Part shown: in pieces, positions 1-6,224 of the stretch
Position numbering within the stretch: the first letter of the stretch is position 1
Layout: every line of letters begins with the position of its first letter
NCBI GenBank assembly: GCA_015520395.1
Contig: WAQG01000020.1
Location: forward strand, 1 to 12,110
Source: Candidatus Geoarchaeota archaeon
GTDB taxonomy: Archaea > Thermoproteota > Thermoprotei > Gearchaeales > WAQG01
Reading direction: 5' to 3'
DNA: 12,110 bases
The notes under the pieces: model-generated
The model's input: only the letters and a program-made list of their open reading frames with translations
What the model was told of the DNA's origin: nothing
Databases searched by the model: none
Translations under genes and position numbers: made by a program

Positions 1-147
1 GACAAGGTGGATGTCTTGCTGGGCGTGGTGAGGGAGGTTTCTAGGGGCGGGGGAGCTGTGGTCATAGCTACCCATCTTGGAGATGTTTATGGGCTTGCTG
101 GGAGGGTTTATGGGGTGGAGGGCGGTTTTGTGAGGCCTAGAGTCTAA
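1..147 (+). CDS. ABC transporter ATP-binding protein, C-terminal fragment (5' end outside window)
   Basis: An open frame runs from the first base to a TAA stop and encodes the last 48 residues of a protein that begins before the window. The visible part has the end of an ABC ATPase: a hydrophobic strand leading to the H-loop histidine (VVIATH, about residues 20-25 of the fragment), then a short helix and a 'GRVYGVEGG' stretch of the kind that closes many ABC ATPase domains (compare 'DRVYRLEGG'). Such proteins usually energise import or export through a partner permease, but no partner is visible here. The Walker A, signature and Walker B motifs lie outside the window, so substrate and direction cannot be assigned. 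A related non-transport ATPase remains possible. Confidence 0.7.
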   Translation, partial: DKVDVLLGVVREVSRGGGAVVIATHLGDVYGLAGRVYGVEGGFVRPRV

Positions 148-207
148 TATTGTTTTAGGTCAAGGTTATCTTTGCTGAGGCTTCTTGGTGTATGGTGTTT
201 GCCTTTG

Positions 208-1341
208 GTGACTTATAGGGTTGCCGTCATCCCCGGGGATGGCATAGGGCCTGAGGTTATTAGGGAGGGTGTGAAGGTTGTGGATGCCGTCTCGGAGCTG
301 CTCGGCTTTGAGGTTGAGTGGAGCTACTATGAGTATGGGGCCGACTACTATCTCAGGACTGGAAAGACCCTTGAGGAGGATGATCTCAGGGAGCTTTCAA
401 GGTATAGGGCGATATATCTGGGAGGGGTTGGGGATCCGAGGGTGGAGCCGGGGATACTCGAGATAGGCATAGTGCTTGCCATAAGGTTCTATTTCGATGA
501 GTACATAAACCTAAGGCCGATAAAGCTTCTCCCGGGCGTGAGGTCGCCGCTCGCCGGGAAGGGGCCGAAGGACATAAATTTTGTGGTGGTGAGGGAGAAC
601 GTTGAGGACTTCTACATAGGCCTTGGCGGCCGTTTCTCCGGAACCTCGTACTCTGGGCGCCTGGAGGTCGTGAGGAGCCTGTACAGGATGGTCTTGGACC
701 TAAAGGTTGGGGTTGACGCTAGCGACGAGTACGGCTTCCAGATAGGGGTTATCTCCGGGAGGAACGCCAGGAGGGTTATCAGGTTCTCATTCGAGTACGC
801 CAGGCAACATGGGATGAGGAGGGTTAGCCTCATAGATAAGGCCAACGTGCTGCCCCACATATATAGTGTCTGGAGAAGGGCCTTCAAGGAGGTGGCGGCA
901 GAGTACCCGGAGATGGAGACGGAGATGCTGTTCGCTGATGCAACCTCAATGTGGTTCGTTAAGAATCCTGAGCACTTCGAGATGGTGGTAGCCCCAAACC
1001 TGTTCGGAGACATACTGACGGATCTTGGCGCTGCCCTCCAGGGAGGCCTCGGCTTAGCTCCCTCCGGAAACATAAATCCTGAGGGTACCTCGATGTTCGA
1101 GCCTATGCATGGCTCAGCCCCCAAGTATAAGGGCCTTGAGGTGGCTAACCCGATAGCCACGATCCTCTCTGGAGCGATGATGCTCGACTTTCTTGGGGAG
1201 ATTGAGGCCGCTAGGCTCATAGAGAAGGCTGTTTCGGAGGTGTTGCTGGAGGGGAAGGTGCGGACGAGGGATCTTGGGGGCTCGGCCAGGACTTACGAGA
1301 TGGGCGACGCAATAGTTAGGAAGCTTAGGGAGCTGGTCTAA
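208..1341 (+). CDS. Isopropylmalate/tartrate/D-malate dehydrogenase-family beta-decarboxylating dehydrogenase
   Basis: The 377-residue protein belongs to the family that oxidises a 2-hydroxy acid with NAD(P)+ and then decarboxylates it, using Mg2+ or Mn2+. Family residues are in place: R93, R103 (in NLRP), R129 and Y136 for substrate binding, K211, and D244, D268 and D272 for the metal. The C-terminal half carries the cofactor motif MHGSAPKYKG (300-309). The stretch before NLRP (AIRFYFDEYI, 91-100) and the 'KLLPGV.SPL' that follows resemble tartrate/D-malate dehydrogenases more than LeuB, whose usual form is LRK.L.LYANLRP. The true substrate could be D-malate, tartrate, 3-isopropylmalate or homoisocitrate. 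The frame is open back to a TTG at 172, but homology begins at the GTG at 208 (MTYRVAVIPGDG), which has a GGTG ten bases upstream, so I use 208. The 12 residues before it have no family counterpart. The gene is followed closely by a convergent SDR gene. Confidence 0.85.
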   Translation: MTYRVAVIPGDGIGPEVIREGVKVVDAVSELLGFEVEWSYYEYGADYYLRTGKTLEEDDLRELSRYRAIYLGGVGDPRVEPGILEIGIVLAIRFYFDEYINLRPIKLLPGVRSPLAGKGPKDINFVVVRENVEDFYIGLGGRFSGTSYSGRLEVVRSLYRMVLDLKVGVDASDEYGFQIGVISGRNARRVIRFSFEYARQHGMRRVSLIDKANVLPHIYSVWRRAFKEVAAEYPEMETEMLFADATSMWFVKNPEHFEMVVAPNLFGDILTDLGAALQGGLGLAPSGNINPEGTSMFEPMHGSAPKYKGLEVANPIATILSGAMMLDFLGEIEAARLIEKAVSEVLLEGKVRTRDLGGSARTYEMGDAIVRKLRELV

Positions 1342-1345
1342 AAAA
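1340..1345 (-). terminator. Possible U-tract terminator after the SDR gene
   Basis: Read on the minus strand, six consecutive T residues lie about ten bases past the stop of the SDR gene. Archaeal transcripts often end at T-runs without needing a hairpin. The run overlaps the stop codon of the convergent dehydrogenase, so the two 3' ends meet here. No clear stem precedes it. Confidence 0.35.
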
Positions 1346-1354
1346 TGTGAGGGG

Positions 1355-2110
1355 TTATTCGGGCTTAAATGGGTCGAATCTCCCGTCCACCGCCGTCCAT
1401 CCGCCATCGGCGAAGAGAACCGTGCCAGTTATGTAGCTCCCGGCATCGGAGACCAGGAGGAGAACCGGGCCCACCATCTCTTCGGGCTTCGCCCACCTCT
1501 TTAGGGCCGACTTTTCGGCATATGCCCTGTACCAGCGGGGGTCCTTCTTTATTTGGGCGGTTAGCGGCGTGTCGACGACGCCTGGGGCTAGGGCGTTAAC
1601 CCTTATGTTGTACTCCGCCAGCTCGGCGGCCAGCGTTTTGACAAGCTGTACAAGTGCTGCCTTCGTCATAGAGTAGGGGCCCTGGCCGGGCTCGACCACC
1701 ACCGCCCTTATCGAGGTTATCAGGACTATGCTGCCGCCCCCATTCTTTATCATCAGGGGTATTGCCTCCTTGACAACGTAGAAGTGCCCTATCATGTTGA
1801 CCGAGATTACCCGGTGGAACTCCTCGTAGGTGTAGTCTATGATCTTCTTTCTCACGTTTATCCCCGGGGTTACGACGAGTATGTCCAGCTTCTCCAGCCC
1901 CTTGAACATCTCCTTCACGCTTTCGAGGGATGAGATATCGACATACCTGGCCTCGTCGCCAACCTCCCTGGCCCCCTCAAGGTTTATGTCAGCAGCTATA
2001 ACGTAGGCCCCGAACTCCTTTAACCCCTCGGCGATCGCTCTGCCTATCCCGGAGGCCGCCCCAACGACCAGGGCGGTTTTCCCGGTAAGGTCGAAGAGCT
2101 CCTTATACAT
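1355..2110 (-). CDS. Short-chain dehydrogenase/reductase (SDR), classical type
   Basis: At 251 residues this has the normal length of a classical SDR, an NAD(P)-dependent soluble oxidoreductase acting on alcohols, sugars or acyl keto groups. The nucleotide-binding glycine motif GAASGIG is at 17-23, and D41 at the end of the second beta strand suggests a preference for NAD(H). The catalytic tetrad is N105, S133, Y146 and K150 (YSMTK). The motif 'NNAG' that normally follows beta-4 reads VTPG (80-83) here, an unusual replacement of both asparagines. The C-terminal part has the PGVVDTP loop (176-182) and the usual GTVLFADGGW end (229-238). The substrate cannot be told from the sequence; nearest families include 3-oxoacyl-ACP reductase-like and sugar dehydrogenases. 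The ATG at 2110 lacks a ribosome site but lies about 30 bases from a TATA box, so the mRNA is probably leaderless. Confidence 0.88.
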   Translation of the reverse strand: MYKELFDLTGKTALVVGAASGIGRAIAEGLKEFGAYVIAADINLEGAREVGDEARYVDISSLESVKEMFKGLEKLDILVVTPGINVRKKIIDYTYEEFHRVISVNMIGHFYVVKEAIPLMIKNGGGSIVLITSIRAVVVEPGQGPYSMTKAALVQLVKTLAAELAEYNIRVNALAPGVVDTPLTAQIKKDPRWYRAYAEKSALKRWAKPEEMVGPVLLLVSDAGSYITGTVLFADGGWTAVDGRFDPFKPE

Positions 2111-2135
2111 AGCCAGGAGATATAGGTCGGTCTAA

Positions 2136-2148
2136 GGGTTATATAGAT
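2136..2148 (-). promoter_or_regulatory. TATA box of the SDR gene
   Basis: On the minus strand the bases read ATCTATATAACCC, a good archaeal TATA element. Its centre is about 32 bases from the SDR ATG, which puts transcription start at or just before the start codon. It sits in the 48-base gap after the radical SAM gene, showing that the SDR gene can be transcribed separately. Confidence 0.55.
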
Positions 2149-2158
2149 GGGGGAAATC

Positions 2159-3229
2159 TTAAAATATGTGTCTCCATCGGATCCGCTTCCTAACATAACT
2201 CCCCGTTATCGGTATCGCCGTATTGCACCGAGGACACCTGCCATCCCTGTCAAGCAGGTATTCCAGGACCTCATATCCACTCCTAACTATAACCGCCTTC
2301 CCGCACTTCGGGCAATACGTGTGCTCGGCCGGGTGGCCCGGAACGTTGCCGATGTAAACGTAGTTTATCCCCTCCTCCCTGGCTCTCTTCCAAGCCCACT
2401 CGAGGAGCGGTAGGGGTGTTGGAGGTTCGCTGAACTTGAAGGCTGGGTAATACCTGTTTATGTGGAGGGGGACGTCCGGCCCGAGGAGGTCGAGGTGCCT
2501 CTTTATCACCCACTCTATACACTCCTTGCCAGAGTTTACCCCGGGTATAAGGAGGAAGACCATCTCAACATGTAGGCCCAGATCCAGCGCCCTCCTAGCA
2601 TTCCTGTAAACCACCTCGACGTCCGCCCCCAGGAACCTCCTATACGAGTCCGGACAGCCCTTAATATCAGCCTTAAAGCCCGTCATACCCGACTCAGCCA
2701 GCATCTCCAGCGCCCTCAGGCTCATGTAGCCGTTGCTGACTATGCAGGAGTAGAGACCCTTCCTAGAGCCAAGCTCAAACACGTCAAGAAGATATTCAAA
2801 CTGAGTTGTAGGCTCGTTAAAGCTCGCGCAGAGCCCCTCGTCGCCCATCCGTAACGCCAGCTCGACGATCTCCTCCGGCGGGTAGTATGAATCCGAATCC
2901 GGGTCGGGGTGGCGGAAGCTGAGGTGCCAGTTCTGGCACCACGGGCATAGGAGGTTGCAGCCCCAGTTCGAGAAGGTTAAAGCCGAGCTTCCCGGCCAGT
3001 AGTGGAAGTAGGGCTTTATCTCGATGGGCCTGCTCTCAACGGCGCTGAGCCTCCCATAGCCTATAAACATAAGTTTACCATCTACATTAACCCTATTCCC
3101 ACATGTGCCCTTCATCCCTGGTTCTAAGAGGCATCTCCTCTCACAAATCCCGCACCTAACCCTTTTTCCAACCCTCTCATACAGCGGAGTTTCTTTAAGC
3201 ATCAGATTGATTACGCCGACGGAAAACAT
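2159..3229 (-). CDS. amrS: AmrS-type radical SAM protein (pyruvate formate-lyase-activating enzyme homologue, COG1180)
   Basis: The 356-residue protein matches the radical SAM member of the 'AmmeMemoRadiSam' group. The CxxxCxxC motif for the [4Fe-4S] cluster that cleaves S-adenosylmethionine is C91, C95 and C98 within GCNLLCPWCQNW. It is preceded by the family-typical IKPYFHYWPGS stretch (71-81). An N-terminal cysteine set (C26, C29, C33, C43) and a C-terminal pair of CxxC knuckles (C306/C309, C332/C335) probably bind zinc or a further cluster, as in family members. The exact reaction and substrate of this family are not settled. Despite common database naming, it is unlikely to activate pyruvate formate-lyase: no glycyl-radical enzyme is nearby, nor are the AMMECR1 and Memo partners in the window. 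The start at 3229 is supported by a TGAGGT ribosome site seven bases upstream; the internal ATG at codon 10 has none. Confidence 0.85.
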   Translation of the reverse strand: MFSVGVINLMLKETPLYERVGKRVRCGICERRCLLEPGMKGTCGNRVNVDGKLMFIGYGRLSAVESRPIEIKPYFHYWPGSSALTFSNWGCNLLCPWCQNWHLSFRHPDPDSDSYYPPEEIVELALRMGDEGLCASFNEPTTQFEYLLDVFELGSRKGLYSCIVSNGYMSLRALEMLAESGMTGFKADIKGCPDSYRRFLGADVEVVYRNARRALDLGLHVEMVFLLIPGVNSGKECIEWVIKRHLDLLGPDVPLHINRYYPAFKFSEPPTPLPLLEWAWKRAREEGINYVYIGNVPGHPAEHTYCPKCGKAVIVRSGYEVLEYLLDRDGRCPRCNTAIPITGSYVRKRIRWRHIF

Positions 3230-3236
3230 AAACCTG

Positions 3237-3242
3237 ACCTCA
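3237..3242 (-). promoter_or_regulatory. Ribosome binding site of the radical SAM gene
   Basis: TGAGGT on the minus strand, seven bases before the ATG at 3229. It decides in favour of the first ATG over the internal one ten codons on. Confidence 0.6.
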
Positions 3243-3269
3243 CGCTCAGGGCTCCCGGCACTTATGAAA

Positions 3270-3280
3270 GGTTAAAACAG
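3270..3280 (-). promoter_or_regulatory. Possible TATA box of the radical SAM gene
   Basis: The minus strand reads CTGTTTTAACC, a moderate archaeal TATA match about 46 bases before the start. This would give a leader of roughly 20 bases, just enough to hold the ribosome site at 3237-3242. Apart from this and two inverted repeats noted separately, I see nothing in the 168-base gap at 3230-3397. Confidence 0.35.
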
Positions 3281-3339
3281 ACCTCTCATGCTATGCTTGG
3301 CCCACTTTCTTATCTAAAATCTGGCTGACAGGCCCCTAA

Positions 3340-3361
3340 CCCACCTCTCTCGATCGGTGGG
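3340..3361. repeat. Short inverted repeat (6-bp stem, 10-base loop)
   Basis: CCCACC at 3340-3345 pairs with GGTGGG at 3356-3361 around a ten-base loop. It lies between the nucleoside phosphorylase stop and the radical SAM promoter, both on the minus strand. It could be a transcript-end structure or an operator, but there is no T-run beside it and it may be chance. Confidence 0.25.
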
Positions 3362-3392
3362 CGATCTTCCTCATGTTACGGACGGACAACTA

Positions 3393-3407
3393 CAAGCTTA
3401 TAGCTTG
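3393..3407. repeat. Inverted repeat spanning the phosphorylase stop codon
   Basis: CAAGCT and AGCTTG flank three bases (TAT), forming a perfect six-base-pair stem. The TAA stop of the nucleoside phosphorylase lies inside it. It may mark the 3' end of that transcript. There is no U-tract, so a terminator role is only a suggestion. Confidence 0.25.
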
Positions 3408-4165
3408 GTGATAGCGTTTAGTGAGGTCTTTATCACCAGCCTCTCCACACTCCTAGCTTTTCTGAGGCGCTCCCTAGATTCGGAGGCGACCCGCCATTTT
3501 CCCTCGTATAGCTCATCTGTAATTAGTGTCACTATAGCTAGGTCTACACCCCTGTAATCCGCAATGGTCATCAAGGCTGTTGACTCCATGTCCACACCGT
3601 AGACCCCGAGCCTACTGTACCTCTCAACCTTGTCTAGAGTTTCCCTAAACACCGCATCAGTAGACCATATCCCACCCTTCAATACATTAAATGCTACATC
3701 ACCTCTAAGCCTTAATAACTCCTCATATAAAGCGTCAACAAGCCGGGCGTTGGGCTTAGGGACATAGGTATGGTGCGCATAGTGATAGCTTGTCCCCTCC
3801 TCCCTAATACCCCACGTCGGTATCAAGACGTCACCTATTTTCACGCCTGGGCTTATTGAGCCCGCCCCGCCCACAACAATAAAGGTATCCGCGCCACCAG
3901 CTATCAGCATTTCCAAGGCCATGGCCGCCGCCGGGGCACCAAAGTATAAGGCAGCCACGCAGACATCAACGCCCCTATGGAGCCCCCATATAGACTTTAA
4001 AACTGGTGCAGGTAGCTTAACCCCCTCGACATTATCCATAAGCCTCCTAAACATCTTAAGGTGCTTAACATTGAATGTGAGAAGGAACCTATTTGAGGGA
4101 GTTCTGGCCTTGATCCAAGTAGAGGGATTGATCACAGGCCTGCCCCGCCCCATAGTTATGCACAT
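3398..4165 (-). CDS. Nucleoside phosphorylase (uridine/purine phosphorylase family, PNP_UDP_1)
   Basis: The predicted 255-residue protein belongs to the trimeric/hexameric nucleoside phosphorylases, which split a nucleoside with phosphate into a base and (deoxy)ribose 1-phosphate in salvage. Visible motifs are the phosphate/glycine region VVGGAGSISPGVKIGDVLIPT (97-117), the STDAVFRE segment (168-175), the nucleoside-binding Met-Glu pair in VDMESTAL (191-198, M193 and E194), and D217 in ITDEL, at the position of the base-contacting acid. The base specificity (uridine, purine or methylthioadenosine) is not certain. The frame is open upstream to 4327, but that extension overlaps the TATA box, is low in family features and would overlap the next gene. 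The ATG at 4165 has GGAGG nine bases upstream, so I choose it. A second ATG at 4153 is less well placed. Confidence 0.85.
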   Translation of the reverse strand: MCITMGRGRPVINPSTWIKARTPSNRFLLTFNVKHLKMFRRLMDNVEGVKLPAPVLKSIWGLHRGVDVCVAALYFGAPAAAMALEMLIAGGADTFIVVGGAGSISPGVKIGDVLIPTWGIREEGTSYHYAHHTYVPKPNARLVDALYEELLRLRGDVAFNVLKGGIWSTDAVFRETLDKVERYSRLGVYGVDMESTALMTIADYRGVDLAIVTLITDELYEGKWRVASESRERLRKARSVERLVIKTSLNAITKL

Positions 4166-4174
4166 CGATGCCAG

Positions 4175-4179
4175 CCTCC
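4175..4179 (-). promoter_or_regulatory. Ribosome binding site of the nucleoside phosphorylase
   Basis: GGAGG on the minus strand, nine bases before the ATG at 4165. It is the main evidence for this start rather than the reading frame's first ATG, 54 codons upstream. Confidence 0.6.
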
Positions 4180-4200
4180 GCGTTGCAATGATGAGCAACA

Positions 4201-4211
4201 AATATTTAAAG
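4201..4211 (-). promoter_or_regulatory. TATA box of the nucleoside phosphorylase
   Basis: The minus strand reads CTTTAAATATT, a strong archaeal TATA element about 41 bases before the chosen start. Transcription would begin near 4181, leaving a leader of about 16 bases with GGAGG near its 5' end. The remainder of the gap (4212-4307) shows no gene or further signal I can support. Confidence 0.55.
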
Positions 4212-4307
4212 CATGGAGGTTTAATTTTCACTGACGGGCCGCCCTGATGTGCCGCTAGTGGGCTGAGCTTAAGGCTATGACGAGCCTGCTTCGGCGATCT
4301 GAGCGGG

Positions 4308-5405
4308 CTATGGGGCTGGGTGACCAAATCTTCCTGGGCTGTAGGCCGAGATGTTTATGGGTGGCTTTTTTCCGAGGGCCATCATCGCAACGGCCTCCGA
4401 CAGGGCGGGGCCCAGCATGAGTCCATACCCCCTTAGCCCCTCCACCATATAGGTGTTTCCACGGATTCTCCCAGCTATTGGTGATAGATCTTCGGTTAGG
4501 CTGCATGGGCCAGTCCAGCCCTCGATAAGCTCTGGGTGCACCTCTTCCTTGAACCGCCTCTTAATGAGCTTGAGTGTAAATTTCAGATGCCTCTTCCCGG
4601 GGATCGTGTAGGCCTCGCTGGGGTCCTCTATGAAGTCGGCTGTATACCCGCCTCCAACGATGGTCGAGTGGTTGCTTGGTCTCCAGTACGAGCTGAAGAC
4701 GTCGTCCTCAAATGCCGGGAGGCTCCCCCTTAGGTTTAGCCTGAATTTGAAGGCTGGGCACCTTAAGATTATGTGGGGGTATTGGATCCCTGTCACCCTG
4801 CTTGTGTAGGGGCCCAGGGCCACTATATACCTGTCGCCGCTGATGCGGGTTCCGTCCCCCAGCAACACGTAATCTATGCCATCCTCACCCCACTTCACCC
4901 CGGCTATCTCGGCCTTCAATAGCCTGGCGCCATGCTCAGAAACTATGTTTCTGAGAGCTCCTATCATTCTTCTCGGCTCGCAGACCAGATCTATGCCGCT
5001 CCAAACACCCCCCTCATCATAGTATATCACCAGGTCCGGATACATCTCCTTAAGCTCCCTTCCGTCATAGACCTTTGTATGTATCCCCAGGGATCGCAGG
5101 GTCTCCGAGTACTCATCCAGCTCCTCACCATTCATGATTGTTAGGAAGCCCGTGTTCCGGAGCCCCAGCTCCCCCAGCTCTCTTCCCCTGGCCAGCTCGT
5201 GGTAGAGCTCTATGCTCCTGACCGCTAAGAGCACCTCCTCCTCCAGGTCGAGATGGACTGTTATAACGCCAGCCGAGTTTGGGGTGGCGCCCCGCCCCAC
5301 CGTCATCCTGTCTATGACCAGAACCTCGCCCCCCTCACGGGCTATGGTGTAGGCCGCAAAGGCCCCAGCAATACCACAGCCTAGCACGACGTTCTCAGCT
5401 CTCAT
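4308..5405 (-). CDS. FAD-dependent oxidoreductase, DAO family (glycine/sarcosine oxidase- or D-amino acid dehydrogenase-like)
   Basis: The 365-residue protein has the layout of the DAO superfamily, flavoenzymes that oxidise amines and amino acids such as glycine, sarcosine, proline or D-amino acids. The N-terminal dinucleotide fold has GCGIAG at 9-14 and an acidic end to the second strand (VID, 30-32). GRGATPNSAG (38-47) is the flavin-contact segment that follows. The C-terminal segment (EGWTGPCSLTEDLSPIAG, 295-312, then GLRGYGLMLGPALSE, 323-337) is the usual second FAD-binding region with the pyrophosphate-contacting glycines. No transmembrane segment is evident. The substrate is not determinable from motifs. 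The ATG at 5405 has GGGAG five bases upstream. The gap of 17 bases after the AlaX stop suggests one transcript with AlaX. Confidence 0.8.
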   Translation of the reverse strand: MRAENVVLGCGIAGAFAAYTIAREGGEVLVIDRMTVGRGATPNSAGVITVHLDLEEEVLLAVRSIELYHELARGRELGELGLRNTGFLTIMNGEELDEYSETLRSLGIHTKVYDGRELKEMYPDLVIYYDEGGVWSGIDLVCEPRRMIGALRNIVSEHGARLLKAEIAGVKWGEDGIDYVLLGDGTRISGDRYIVALGPYTSRVTGIQYPHIILRCPAFKFRLNLRGSLPAFEDDVFSSYWRPSNHSTIVGGGYTADFIEDPSEAYTIPGKRHLKFTLKLIKRRFKEEVHPELIEGWTGPCSLTEDLSPIAGRIRGNTYMVEGLRGYGLMLGPALSEAVAMMALGKKPPINISAYSPGRFGHPAP

Positions 5406-5422
5406 ATCAGCTCCCAGCCCCT

Positions 5423-6121
5423 CTAGGGCTCCAGAGTGAAGTGTATTCTCCTATTGTTCCGCCCTTTGTTCTCGAGCTTGAGGAAGACTATACGGCCTAC
5501 CTCAGACGTGTTGGCCACGTGGGGGCCGCCGTCCGCCTGTATGTCGACTCCAGGAATCTCGACTATCCTCAACCTCTCGACCGCTGGTGGGAGCGCCTTA
5601 GCCAGCTTCACTATTCCTGGGATCTTCATGGCCTCCTCCCTTGGAAGATAGTATATCTTTAGGTCAACGCCCCTTGCAGCTATCTTATTTGCCTCTTCGA
5701 TGGCCTCCATCACGAGCCTCCTGTCTGGCCTTTCCAGATTAACGTCAACCCGGCTTCTCTCCACCCCAACCTTGTTGCCCGTCACCAGAACGCCGTACCT
5801 AGAATTGAGGACCGCTATGAGTATGTGGAGGGCTGTATGCATCCTCATAACTCTATACCTTCTCTCCCAGTTCAACACGCCTCTAACCCGGTCGCCAGCC
5901 CTGAACGTGGATCTATCTAGGACGTGAACAACCTTTCCAGTCTCCCTATCCTTATAGACGTCCTCGACCCTGGCCCTAACGCCCCCAGCCCCTATGAGAA
6001 ACCCCGTATCGGAGGGGAGGCCCCCGCCCACCGGATGAAATGCCGTCTGATCCAGCACGACGAGATTTTCCGAGGCTTCAACCACCTCAGCCTCAAACTC
6101 CCTTAGATAGGAGTCATCCAT
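5423..6121 (-). CDS. alaX: AlaX-type alanyl-tRNA editing hydrolase
   Basis: The 232-residue protein is a free-standing relative of the alanyl-tRNA synthetase editing domain, which removes Ser or Gly wrongly attached to tRNA-Ala. The N-terminal part has the glycine motif FHPVGGGLPSDTG (28-40), usually FYPxGGGQPSDTG, so the Gln is Leu here. The zinc-binding HxxxH is H95-H99 (MHTALH). The second metal motif, usually CGGTHV, reads DGGPHV (197-202): the His (H201) is kept but the Cys is Asp. The tail LENKGRNNRRIHF (216-228) is typical of archaeal members. The length fits medium-sized AlaX. No upstream in-frame start exists before a TGA, so ATG 6121 is firm, although no good ribosome site is visible. 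It is first in a likely two-gene transcript with the FAD oxidoreductase and divergent from the prenyltransferase. Confidence 0.9.
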   Translation of the reverse strand: MDDSYLREFEAEVVEASENLVVLDQTAFHPVGGGLPSDTGFLIGAGGVRARVEDVYKDRETGKVVHVLDRSTFRAGDRVRGVLNWERRYRVMRMHTALHILIAVLNSRYGVLVTGNKVGVERSRVDVNLERPDRRLVMEAIEEANKIAARGVDLKIYYLPREEAMKIPGIVKLAKALPPAVERLRIVEIPGVDIQADGGPHVANTSEVGRIVFLKLENKGRNNRRIHFTLEP

Positions 6122-6170
6122 GTAGAGAAGCCGCGTCGTCTTGGATCACCAGGGTTGATACAGAGGCGTT

Positions 6171-6181
6171 GATATATTAAG
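6171..6181 (-). promoter_or_regulatory. TATA box of the alaX transcript
   Basis: The minus strand reads CTTAATATATC about 55 bases before the alaX ATG, predicting a leader of roughly 30 bases. This box and the divergent one at 6192-6199 share the 103-base region between alaX and the prenyltransferase. Confidence 0.5.
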
Positions 6182-6191
6182 CTAGCCCTAA

Positions 6192-6199
6192 ACTTTATC
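6192..6199 (+). promoter_or_regulatory. Possible TATA box of the prenyltransferase gene
   Basis: ACTTTATC lies 25-30 bases before the GTG at 6225, which would make the mRNA leaderless or nearly so. The match is moderate. Confidence 0.4.
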
Positions 6200-6224
6200 A
6201 TCATCCACCCCATTACCCAGATGG

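Noticed and set aside
612..1220. Long open frame (202 codons) on the minus strand inside the dehydrogenase gene
   Set aside because: It is antisense to a protein with full family conservation and shows no recognisable motif; it is a shadow of codon bias.
2159..3229. Annotation as a pyruvate formate-lyase-activating enzyme
   Set aside because: The extra N- and C-terminal cysteine sets and the IKPYFHYWPGS segment are those of the AmrS branch, and no glycyl-radical enzyme is nearby.
3230..3397. Possible small RNA or tRNA in the 168-base gap
   Set aside because: I looked for a tRNA cloverleaf pattern and box motifs and found only two short inverted repeats and a likely promoter.
4187..4234. C box-like ATGATGA followed by a D box-like CTGA, suggesting a C/D guide RNA
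   Set aside because: The inner D' and C' boxes are missing, and the stretch coincides with the promoter and leader region of the phosphorylase on the other strand, which explains it better.
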